Shown piece after piece: positions 11,801 through 24,600 of a DNA stretch of 64,000 nucleotides. Origin of the DNA: Lates calcarifer (taxonomy: Eukaryota; Chordata; Actinopteri; Centropomidae); assembly GCF_001640805.2 (NCBI RefSeq), contig NC_066833.1, forward strand, positions 5,975,456 through 6,039,455, in the 5' to 3' direction. The translations under genes and the position numbers were made by a program. A model generated the notes under the pieces. It had not been told where the DNA came from. It did not search any database and worked only from the letters and a program-made list of their open reading frames with translations. Numbering within the stretch: the first letter of the stretch is position 1; every line of letters starts with the position of its first letter.

Positions 11801-14800
11801 TCAACATTTTAAATATATGATAGACGTCAGTTGTCAATCTCAAAAGGTGACTGATATTTTATAAGCTTTCTGGCACTCAGTGCATTAACATACATAATCC
11901 ACAATGTTAAAATTACAGTTTTAGCTACCTGTCACCACCAAGCTTAAAACAGGATTAGTTGTTCATCCTCAGGTGAACTACTCTGTTCTTTTCCATCAAT
12001 ACTTCTGTTGTAGATGAGGACACTGACAAAAAGAAGTATATGGTGTACTGTAAGTACAGTGTTGTGTGGTATATTCGTCTTCTGTATCCATTCTGTTAGT
12101 AGACATAAATACTCACATAAGACAGTTATCACAGCACTTTTACCCTGTCAGAAGACGACAGGGTGACAAGATGACAAAATAAAATCAATCGTTTAGAACA
12201 GTTGGTGGTCCGGTCAGTTAATGCTGATGCTGAGGCTTGGTTTAGTAATACCTTGGTCTGTCTAAATACTTTGTCCAAAAGATGATGGATACACAACTTC
12301 ATTATCTTTTGGCAAACAAATGGTTTTAAGATTATACAAATTCAATAACACATTACAATATGTAATAACTCCATCATGTCATCTCTACTTACATTATTTT
12401 ACCGGATACAGAGGTCTTATTTAATATTACTAAACTGTAGGTGAAGAAAATGTATGTAGTCCAAATGCCCCAAAAGGCCCCCTGGTGGACTGTACTGCAG
12501 CCTGGTCTGGTATTTGAAAAAAAGCCTTATGGTGGAAAATTTAATGCAATAACTTTAATATATCTACATACCAGCCTTCAAGTTCTTTGTAGACACATGT
12601 CACTTAACTGAATAAACACCATTTAGTACCCACAGGATGATGTGTGATTATTCTGTGCTCCCCAGGTAAACCCACCCTACTATGTCAAACTGGTGGAGCT
12701 GATACCTCACCCAGAGACAGAAGCAACTGTTATGGACACCACCCATGCTGTAATGACTAAGGTAAAGATCGCAGATTACACAAGCCTGGACTGTCAACTA
12801 CTGGTGTGTCAGAACATGCAGGAGAGATTCAAAAGACAAGTCAATATCTGAGATGGAGGCATCTGGTAAATAAGGAACCAGAACTGTAAAGGTCTGTAAT
12901 GTGATTAAAAGAGTCCTATTACATACTGAAACTTCAATGAAAGGTGGAGAGGACTCGAGTATGTGGTTTGTTTAATGGTGGTAAGAATCTTAGCTCGCAG
13001 ACCCTTGCACAATGTCCATTTATACCACAATTCATATCAAAGTATTACATTTTCCTTTGGGTGGAAGGCACATTTTACTGTGTTTTCACTCTTGCCATTC
13101 TTCCTGTGTGTCTTTCTTCTCCTATTAATTCTTTTAAATAAAAGAACCGTTTTTTAAACAACAGGGCGAATAATAACCCAGCCTTAAGAAAATACTTGAA
13201 AATACAGAATCACAAGTGTTGTCTTTTTGAAGCTTCGTGTGACTGATTTCTCTTGATTCAGGTTGGCCAAGCACCTGTCCGCCTGAAGAGAGAGATCGAT
13301 GGGTTTGCTCTCAACAGAGTCCAGGCAGCCATTATCGCAGAGTCCTGGAGGTTGGTCCAGGTCAGTGTCTGCGTGGCCAGTGAGGCCAATTATTGCACTT
13401 CTTTTCCTCTGATACTGGTGTGCAATTTGAATCTGTTTGCATCTACTAGCAGGACTTCTATATATTTTTTTTTCCTTTTGGACATTGTATTTACTCTTAT
13501 TTGATATGACATTAACACCACTTCAGGTTATGGGGTAGAGTATGAGTTATTATACTGCCCTACAAAGCCCAAGTGTACATATTTGGTCAGAATTTGGTTA
13601 GGAGGATTAGAATTCCATTTTTCTGACCTCTAATTTACCATATAAAAATAATGCCTTAGAAATGTGCAATTTTAGTGAGAATAGCATGTAAAAAACAGTT
13701 ACTGTGAAATAAGCAATAAAACCAACAGTTCTGCCACAGAAAGGATAGCCAACTGCAGCTGAGAGCCACTACGGCCACTTTAGCCCTAGCTAATTTAACT
13801 TTTTCTCCCCTGGGCTCTCTAATTGAAACATATATCATTCTATGATTGGGCATTTTTGTTATTCAGTTAATTAATTCCAGTATTTTTTTAACCTGGGTCT
13901 TACTAACCAATCAGGGCAGTAGTATCATGTTCTGCTGGGAAAAATTACGGTTTATGTCAATGGCGTCTGGTAGCAATATATAGCAATGTTCCTGGTCAAA
14001 CAAAAATGAACCTTTAATAAAAAGGTCTATCTCTATATCCATAATGTTGTGAGACACATAATAATCTAAGCCTGTCAGTGGCAAAAACAGGCACTTAAGT
14101 GGATGTATTTTGACACTCAAAAATATAGAGTTACTACTGGGATTCCCCTTTAACCCACATCTCTTCAATTCATGTGATTTGGTGTAGTTAAGTTGCCAAA
14201 AAATGCATACAATGAATGCATTACAAACCTTCTATCTGTTACTCAGTTTTTCAGCCAGCCTAGAAACATTAAACTCTTTTTCTCGTTTTCGCTGTTTGTG
14301 TGATTATTGCCCTCTGTAGGGCAGTTTATTGAAAAGAAATTTTACTTCCAGTTTGGTCCCTCTCTACCATGACAGTAAAAAAGGAGTCGTTTTAGAGTTG
14401 AAATTACTTATTGAGAGTAAGACCAGAGTGATGTTTTTTATTTGACTATTTCTATATTTGTCACTGCACCAACTCCTTAGTTTTTTGCTGTATGTCAGTA
14501 TATAGTGTGAAAATTTTGTCATTACGCCTGTTAGTATTAGGTGCACAAGAGTATATGTGTGCAACTGTGCATGTTTGTTTTTATTTCTGAACAAGAGCTC
14601 CTCAGTCTCAGTGAGGCTTTGTGTTGCTGAGTAGAGCTGCTGATGGTTTTGTAATAGAGGCAGAAAAGAGGAAGCCCCTTGTCAGCTCACCTTTGCTATG
14701 ATCTCTGTGGTCCCCTTCCAAAAAGGCACAGAATGAGAGTAAATGAGCTTTAGCCTCTGATGACAGGCACTATTACACGATCACTCATGGAAGAAATGGT

Positions 14801-15580
14801 CAGGACGATGAGTGTGATGACAGTTGTGACCTGAACTGAACTCACATGAAGACTTTAATTTCATTGTGATTCAGGCTTGAAATACCACTGATATCAGAAT
14901 TTTTGTTTTTGTATTTTGGCATATTTTTGACATTTAATAGACTAATCAAATAAGCAATTCATCAGTGAAACAATCAGAAGATCACATGACAATCACATAA
15001 TTGTTAGTGAAAATCTTTGCAGTACTAGTTCTTCTGGAGTCAAAGAACATTATGCCACAGGTGGTGCAGTACTGCCCATGACTATTAAATATTTAAAGAC
15101 ACATCAAAAATAAAACTTGTTCAGATCAAAAGTCTTAAGATGAACTAATAACCTAAATAATTACCAATAATGTCAATGCCCGTAATCAGTTTTTCAGAGA
15201 AGGTGTTAATGGTGGATATCTGAATAAGGAATAAATCTCTTCAAACAAAACTCTTACTGTCCTTACTGTTGACTAGATTACAAGATAATTAAAGCTGTAA
15301 TGAATTAGCTCTGCCCTCTGTGGGGATAAATTACCACTGTATGTTAGAGCAAATCCCATCTCTCATTCCACAGGCTATAATAATCCTAAAGAAGGGCTTT
15401 GACTGATGTCTCTCTCTGTTTTTCTCTCCCTCATTATTCCATCTCTTTTCTCTGTCAGAGAAGTGTACCAAAGAGCAGCCCTTTCTCAGCTCAATCAGCT
15501 CATTGTGTCCTTGTCACTGACCATCCTGTACTTCTAAGTTACAGTGTTTAACTGTATCAGATGGACAATGACTGTGACCC

Positions 15581-15619
<39 letters not shown>

Positions 15620-18600
15620 ATAAAAGGTAGCAACTATAGGTAGCAACAAAACTAATTAACATAACAGCAAAACAAAGACTTGGGAAATAAAATTGTTCAT
15701 GACGCAGCATGGGAGGGTGGCACGCAAGCAGCAACAAAACTGTGGGTGTGACACTCAATACATGATGTTGTCAGTTATTTCAACAGTCAAGGTTGGTCCA
15801 CTGAACTAACCAAAGCAGAGTCAAATCGGATAGATCTGTGCATGACAGACTTTAGTTGTTTGGATAATCACATTTTGATTTAGAATCGTGGGGCACTATA
15901 AGGGTTGTCTAATAACTTTTTGACCTAGAAACACCAAAAATCTATTCCAAGTTATATCATGTGACTTTACACTCAAATGATTTTTTACACTGGAGAGAAT
16001 TTTCTACAGTATTAATGAAGGATGAAGGCATGAAGGGAAATATCCTCTACTATACACCAAGAGTATGGTTGATCCATCACATGCATTTACGCTTCATGGA
16101 AAATAATTTGATTGATTGGCATGACTATGCTTGTTTCTTGTGATTGTTCCCATCAGACTCTTCCTCATTTTTCCCACAATTTAAACAAAGAACATAATAA
16201 TCTATGCAAGATTGAGTCACCTTTTTAAAACCGGGCAACACTTAATCTGCCCATTGCTATCTGTATTTTACTTAGCAATGTATCAAAATGTTTAATAAGT
16301 TGCTTACAGATTTTACCCTTTTACCCCAGTTGGTGTTCTTATAGTGTCTGTGGCTTTAAAGCACAGTGATGATGACAATGCTCTGTGATACCATAGACAT
16401 TTAAATTGAGAGTACGTTTTCATATGTAATAATTGATTTTGAAAATAACAAACAAATTCCATATTTAAATATGAAGTTCAGCTCTTCACTTTTACTACTA
16501 AGAACATGTCACATGTCAGTGCTTCCTTGTAAATGCAATTTCACAAAAAATCTATTACTGTCTTACTAAAGTACTGTATTTCTTATGGCACAAAATTTTC
16601 TATAGTAAAATAAAATTAGCAGCACAACTATAATAAGAAAAATAACTCCTTTTCTGAGACCATCTGACATTTTAAACAAAAGCGGCTGATGGTTTTAGTG
16701 TTGTGACTGGAATTTACACAAACTGTCAGAACAGGCTGGTCCACTGGACTAGCTCTGTTACTGCATCCTCAGGGTTACACCTGCATCTCTATGGCTTGTG
16801 TGTCATGTAAGCTTCATTACCTATTTTAAATGTCATGGCATCCATCAGTGACAATCAAATAAATGTCAACTAAATGACTAGTTTAGAAACTCAAAAACAA
16901 GCCAGAATTTGAGAGTGCAGTAGCCTCTCATTTATATGTTCGTAAATTTGCAGTACATTACTTATGAACTTTCTCCTGTTTTGTCTGTCACAGTTATTTT
17001 ACAGCTGCACCTGACATCAGTCAGTTGGGTGAATATGTGGCTTCTTATTTTTAGAATACAGACAATTACCAGAGCATTTAATTGAACAAAGTACAATTTA
17101 ACATAATAATGCTCACAATAAATAATATGTTTGAGAAAATAAATTAGCTCCATATTTATTAAGACTGTCAGGGAAGTGTTGATTATATGGTCATTTTTAG
17201 CCAAAATGGCTCTATAGGTGGCACTGTCCGCCTCTTTTATCCAGACTGAAATATCTCAACAACTATTGGACGGATTGCCATGAAATTTACCGTGAAACAT
17301 TCATTGTCCTCGGAGGATAAATTCTGCTGAATTTGGTGATCTTCTGACTTCCCATGGCTCCATCATATGGCTGACATTTGTTGTTTCATGTGGATTATCT
17401 TTACAATTACTGGATATTAGGAAAGACAGTGTTCTTGCAGGGGATATATTAAAAGCCCTTCTTTGGGTGTATTAGTGAAAATTGAGATCGGTTTCAACCT
17501 CAGCAAGCATTTGTCAGGGCAGAAACAGTAAAAACAGATTGTTTACACCTGGTCACGTCCATGTCTACAATTGGGGAAAAAGCAGATTTTTGGGTCAACG
17601 GTTGAGGTTAGGGTAAAGGTTGGCCTGACTGTGCTTCTTTCTTTGGATTGTTTGTTTCTCATCAGACTATCCCTAATTTTTTCCTCTATTTAAACATAGA
17701 ATTAATAATATGTTTAAGATTGAGTCACTACTGATGATCCTTCTTTTGGATTTTAGGGATAAGCAAGTAGTGGTTATCGTAAGTCTCTAGAAAATTAATG
17801 CAAATCTATCTAATGCCCCCAAAAAGTGACAGAGATCACTATGCATTATGGAAGTGAAACAGGAATGTGACAGCACTCAAAACGACCACTTACTGAGGCA
17901 GACTTTTATTGATTATAGGGATCGTGGGATGACGTGCAGCAAAGGTCCTGAACTTGTCACAGTTTGAACTTTTAAGATTTTTGGAATTTACTGTCCCTCC
18001 TTGAGCAACTCTGGATTGCTAATTTCAAGAGGAACTTCTTGGTTCACTGATGAGCTAAGTGGGCCTGCAGTCTGAAAGCATTTGTTGGTTCAGTCAGTGC
18101 AGAATGCTGCTGAGAATTAAAGTGCACTTCAAGGAAATGAAGCAGTGTACCTCTCCCTCCTGATTGTGTTCTGGCTGTAACATAGCATCCATGGATCCAC
18201 CACATGATATTTGTGTCTTCACACAGGCCTGTGGAAGCTCAGGCTCATATCTACATGACATTCCATACTGTCTGTGGATCACTCTCTTGTGAGGCCCCTG
18301 TTGAGGAGTATTAACCCTGAGGGCACCCTTAGGTCCTAACCGACAAAAATGCCACATTGCTGTTAAAGTGTTAGACTGCTCTGGAGGGACCTCCACCTGA
18401 GTTCATCTCAGAGCATCATGATGACATCAGACTGCTGACGGTAAAGTAGAAATTATGAGGGCCATCCAAATTGCACCCACAAGATTCTTGTCTACAACTT
18501 GTCTATGTCAAAAGAATGTACTGTAGTAGAGATGGTCAGTGTTGCCGTGTTTTAACTAATAGCTCAGTTAACAGTAGTGACCGCAGATATGTCTGACCTG

Positions 18601-21600
18601 TTTTGCATTTAGTTCATAAGCTGTGGAAAAACAGGGTTGTGATATTGTTAATGTAGTGGAATGTGTGGATTTAAATCAGCAGTAATCCAGACCAGTTGTT
18701 AGATTTAGATGTTAGTTTCTCACAGATAATTTTCAACTTCAGATATGCTAGAGTTTGGGCACACTTGCAAAGCTTAACAAACAGACAAGACATCTTTACT
18801 AAAAATGTCCAGAAAGAAATAATACAAATAATCAAAGTGACAATCACAGACTGCTAAATTAGACAAGTACTGATGTAGACCTGTAGCAAAACAGGCATAC
18901 CATGACAGACTTGTCATAGTATGCCATAGTATGACACTTAAATGAGGCAGAGCTACTGTATGATGGATGTCAAGAGTTACACCTGTGCCTTTTCTACTCT
19001 GAAAGTTAAAACATCTGCCATAAAAAGCTTTCTTAATGTACATCCTTCACAGCCACCCATAAAGCTCCCTGTGTGTGTAAGAATAAGCAACTAGTTTTTG
19101 TTATAACTTTATGAGAAAAACCCATGGAAGTTTTTACTTCACAAGAAATCTAAAAGTTTATGGGCTTAGTCCTTACAATTGCATGAACCTGCAGAGAAAT
19201 CTTTTGTAGTGACATTATAGACAATCTGCTCGCTTCTTATTTGTCTCAGTAAAGGCGGTTTTAGTTTCTTTATCTCTGGCACATGCTTTGTTGAGTTGAG
19301 AATTTCTCACAGTTTTTTTTAGAAAATTTTAAGCACCATCTACACAATTTTAACAACAAGGTTAAACCTGTCAGACAGGAATGATCTTTCTGTCTTTTTG
19401 GCATGTCCTCTTGTCAAAGTTGTTCAACAGGTAAATCTTGAACTTTTGTCAGTCTTAGTTGTCATAGCTATGTAATAGTATGTGGGCCTAGCTCTAATTG
19501 AATCATACTTGGTGTCTAAGGCAACCTGAGCAAAACAAGATTATTCATAACAAGCTGGTATTTCTATTCTAGTCTCTGCTGGAGATAGAGATATGCTGTG
19601 AATCTTTATTGCTGCTTGAGCCCAGAGCAGGTGAACCAGACGAACCAAATGACCTGAGCTTCACCCCACTGCTGTGCCATGTGACAAAAATGAAGTGATT
19701 TGCACTGTAGATGTCAATTCTCAGAATATACTGGACTAAATTCACATTCCAGTACTTGACTGAAGTCATCTTCCCAGGATGGTTTGCAATTGCCGCAGCA
19801 GACTTTACCAAGGATCTAAAAAAATTAACACATACACGATATGTGGGGGTCAACAAAAATACCAGTTATCTCATTTCAAAGTGCTTTTTTCATATTCATG
19901 TAAGCTAGTATAAAACAGAGAAATTTACATTCAATACATTCTTTTCAAATGTAACACTTTCACAGGTATATTAGATTGTCACTATGGTTGTCAGTTTGTT
20001 TTAGTATATTTCTTGGCTGCATGGGAAACATAAAGAAGCAGATTCAAATTGATGGTAACCTGAGTATGTAGTACTGTATGTACTACAGCCTGTTGAGATC
20101 AAGAAACAAGACATCAGCCGTCCTTTCTACACCCATCTACCCACTGCAACCACAGTCTTTCTAATGCTGGTCACTGGGAAATGTCCAGTTCAGCATTCCA
20201 TTCCCACTGGGAACACTTAACATGTGATCATTCATCTGACATAGAAGCACTCACCAAGTGTTGTAGCATGAAGAGTTGTTGAGTGAGAGAAATTTTTACA
20301 CATGATCCAATAAACCCCCAAAACAACATAGCTGCCGTATAAGTACTGTGTTATTACTGCTGCCTTTTTTGAAGCCTGTCTGTCTAGTCGTACAGTAGAG
20401 TGATGCTATTGTGTGACACGCCTAATGACTACTGATCTATAAAATGTTCATGGGTGATGCATCTGGGTCACATGCCAGAGGAACTGTTTTTAATCATCGT
20501 TGATGTCACAGTGAGGTGCAACAGTAGAAAGAGTTCAGTCTTCATATACAATGCCATAATTAAAATGTATTGGGAACAGTTTAGACAAGAATAGATACAG
20601 AATCATCTCCTCCTATTCATGACATTATTTTTGATAACACCCTTACTTTACAGCATGCACTTCACACAAGAAGGCAGAAACAGAGTCTTATGGAGATGAT
20701 GGCGCCTGATTGGGCCTTATCAGTCATGACGTATTATCTTTCACTTCTGTGTTACTTAAACAGTTACAAGTAACAGTTCCACCTTGTCGTTGGTCCAAGT
20801 AAGAAAGAAATCTCCAGTCTATCTTTTTACCATTGCTGTTCCTTGTTCATAGTATTTTCTGCAATTCAGTAACAACTGCAGAGTAAGGCAATCTGCTTCC
20901 TGTTTACACCAGCAAGCACATGCCTAGTTTCCATGAATGGTCATGTGATGTGCGTTTTCAGGCGTTGGACAGAGATTATTTCTGATACTGAGCTAAAAAT
21001 GCACACTAGGGTGGATAAGCCTTTGTCAGTTACGAGTGACCAAGCAGCTCTCTGTTCTCTCTTCTAGAACTAGTGTGAACAGTAATCCAAAAAAGATCAA
21101 AACATCAATAATGACCTGAAGTTTGGCATTGAGAGTCAAGGCCTGTGATCTTACGGTGGCCTTGTGATCCTTCTTACATAACAGGGACTCTCTCCCACCC
21201 CTCAAAACACACACACACACACACACATATGCCAAAAATGGTCTTTGAGTCAGGGCCAGCATTGGAAAGCAGAGTGGCTGAGAAACCAGCTTGTTACCCC
21301 CAGTGATTACAGTGGAGAAAAGACCCCACCCACCATCCTGCTTTGCTTAGATAACAGGCCCGTTGTTGGAAGCAGGACCCAAACAAAGACGACCCTGTCC
21401 CTCTCCTCTTGTTCACCCTACTCTCTGTATCCGAGGTTTGATTTCTTCTGTGGTCAGCCAGTAGGTATCTCTAACTCAAAGATACCTGAACCACTCCCTC
21501 TGTCTCACCTTCCATCCATCTCTCTATCCTCAACCACTCTCCTCCCTGTACTGCCTACATAATCCTGGGGACACAGAATTGGCTGATCAGGGAAACATTA

Positions 21601-24600
21601 TATGGTGGGAGTAGTCTGATGCGATCAAAGGGAATTTGTGCGGTTCCAAAACCCTGGGGGTAAAAAGCCATGACTTTGTTAACTGCCAGGGAAAATCTGT
21701 TCTTATGTCTTCATCCTTACGCAAAACAGGAGTTATGTTTGTTTGTTTGTTGGTAGCATCAGTACCATCAAATCTTCCACCCAGGAACATGGGAAAAACT
21801 ATGTGGAAAACACATGATTGATGACACAGACTTGACCTGTTTCCTGTACTGACAGATAAAGAAAATATTTGTCTTCAAAGCTGCTGCAGAAAGATGTAGT
21901 CATACATTTACTGACTGACTGATTTGTCTGTTTTTGTAAGGTATTCAATAAAGTCAGTGAAGTCAGATAAAGTGTCTGTTTGAAACACATTTTTTCTCTC
22001 TTACTCTATCAGGGTGGTGTTATCTCAGTCAAGGACATCGACCTGGTGATGTCAGAGGGGCTAGGAATGCGTTACGCCTTCATTGGTCCCATGGAAACAA
22101 TGCATCTCAATGCGCCTGAAGGTAATGTTCCCAGTTTGGATTTTTTGCTCGCATAAACAGAAGGTCACTACTCGGCACTGTCTGAGAAAATGGTCCACAG
22201 CAGCAATGACATCATCATTACTGTCACAATCGTGGCCCCTTCTTCATTTTGGGGAAGAGGTAGTAGTCTGAGGGTGCCAAATCAGGTGAACAGGCTGAGT
22301 GTTAGACGAGTTCAGATCCAGAGTTCAGATCTGTTTTACTCATGTCCTTCCACCTTAGGCCACAAACCTTCTTAAGATAGCTCTACATATTATTATCACC
22401 TCTTAGAGAACTGAAATCTTGATGAAATAAATGAATGAAGAAATTCATTAATTTACTAAAACATTTGTACTACTTTCTCAACTAAATGAAATAACGAATT
22501 CCATATCACCATTACATGACAATTGTTATAACTGTTGTTCTCTTAAAGCTTCATTTGATAACACTAGGCCCTCAGTTATATAAAAACTGTGAGAAAATCC
22601 ACAGTGACATACTCATACACGTCTCAACACAACATGCATGTACTGTGCAATACTGTGGTGGCGTTCCTGTGTGTGTCAGAGAGAGATACCGAGGGTGAAA
22701 CTTCAGCGAGATGGAGAATATCAAAGGGGAGTGTGAAACTCAGAGAGCAACACTGACTGTGTACACACACAGAAAAAGGTCGCTCTGGCCGAACAAAGCA
22801 GTCTTTTAATGGGTAGTGATGAATGCACTCCCTCACACCAGTAATCCAAAACTCACAGAGCCCACATCACAGCCTTCAAACTAGGTGCCAACTCTGCCTG
22901 TAGTTACAGTGCTGAAGCTCTCTACTGATTTTTTTTTTCTGCTCAGGAAACAGTAGTATGATCATGTTCTCAAAAGATTGCTAAGACCGACTCCTGTAGT
23001 GACTTCCCATCTTTAAATCATTCCAATCAGATACTGGAGCACCCAGGCTCTCTATTTCTGTCCCTTTTTCTGCTCAGCCTGAATGACTTGGCTTTTGTAA
23101 ACAATGTATCTGCACAAAGAGCATTATCCTTTACAGAAATAATCCACTGAAAACCCCACTGCCTGTAGTCTTAAATGAAGCTCTGAAATGTTTGTAGCTT
23201 GTTTCTTCATGTAACCAGCTTGGATTTCACAGCAGCCACAATGAAATCAAATGGAGACCCCAGCAAAAAAATGTTTGAAAACAATCCAAAACTATGATCC
23301 ACTTCTCTCCCATCTCTAAATGTATTCTCAATACATCCCAAACACTTGTCATTGGCTTGGTCAGTTGCAACCAACAGAAGCAAAAATTGTTGATGGACTG
23401 CAGAAAAGCGGATTATGGACATTTTTATGCCTGTGGCTGGGCTGGAGGCATCATGTTTTCAGCATTTTCGTCCATCTGTCTATCCCATTTTTGTGAATGT
23501 GATATCTCAATAATGCCTTGAAGAAATTTCTTGGAACGTGTTCACTTAGACTCAAGGATGAACTGATTAGATTTTAGTGGTCAAAGTGTGACCTCATGCC
23601 CACACCATTGTGGTGAATGTGATCTATCAGGAACACAAGGAGATAATTTCATTACTTTTGGCACAAACCGTCATTTGGACTCAAGGATGAACTGATTAGA
23701 GTTTGGTGTGTCAAAGGTCAAAGTCACTGTGATCTCACAAAACATGTTTTTGGCTATAACTCAAGAATTAATACATTAATTGTGATAAAATACAGTTAAT
23801 ACCTTTTATTAAATGCCTTCAAAGTCTTCACTGCATATTTTACGAGTCTGGACAGACATGGATATGGACATAAACTGCAACTGGACTGGTTGGAGGAGGC
23901 ATACAACCATTAGTCAGGAAGTAAGTAAGTGATGAAAGGAGTGAAAGGCCAGTGGAAAAAACGCCTCTGCTTCCACAGGTTAAAACTGAAGCAGAAATCT
24001 GTAACTTTCCATTCCTTTTCAGCCTCAGCAGAAATATTTGATAAACGTAAGTTACTGCGAGAAGCTTGAATCATCCACAGCAAAACTTTGAATACAGTGT
24101 GTCCCAGAGCCATATGTGATACCGCTTGGCTTGATCCTTGATTCGGATGCATCGAAAAACATGACACAGTAGCAGCAAAAGTGGAATTCCATAGCAAGAA
24201 AACAAACAGCTTGTATCTTCCTCCCACACTAAGTCTGGGTTTGGCTGAAGGTAGATGATACTTATCGCACTGCTGTGTCATATATATGTACTGTGTCCCA
24301 CTATGTTTCAAAATTCAGCTTTAGGACAAAATACAAGATAATATAAAGATATAAATGCAGAGTATTCTAGTATTCTATTCTACATCGTTGTCAGATCTGA
24401 ATATTTTCATTAAAACAAGAAGATTGAAAACCTTTACAATATTTTTTTCAGTTTGATTGAATAACGTACAAGTGTCACTCTTTTAAATCTTTGGTGTGAA
24501 ACTTCATTTGAGTGTGAGAAAACAGTTTTAAATGGACATCCTTTAACCTGCCTTAATTAAAGAGCTGGTGTGAAGTAGTAGTTCTCGTCTTTCTGTTTTT

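Larger units (their letters stand above)
13361..22012 (+). other. cryl1 intron 6 (8.65 kb)
   Basis: The longest cryl1 intron. It contains a CT/CA microsatellite (15580-15620), a dispersed repeat (17218-17395), a decayed reverse SINE piece (17902-17955) and a CA tract (21207-21227). The remaining ORFs are short, unrelated to each other and show no recognisable protein motif. Confidence 0.6.
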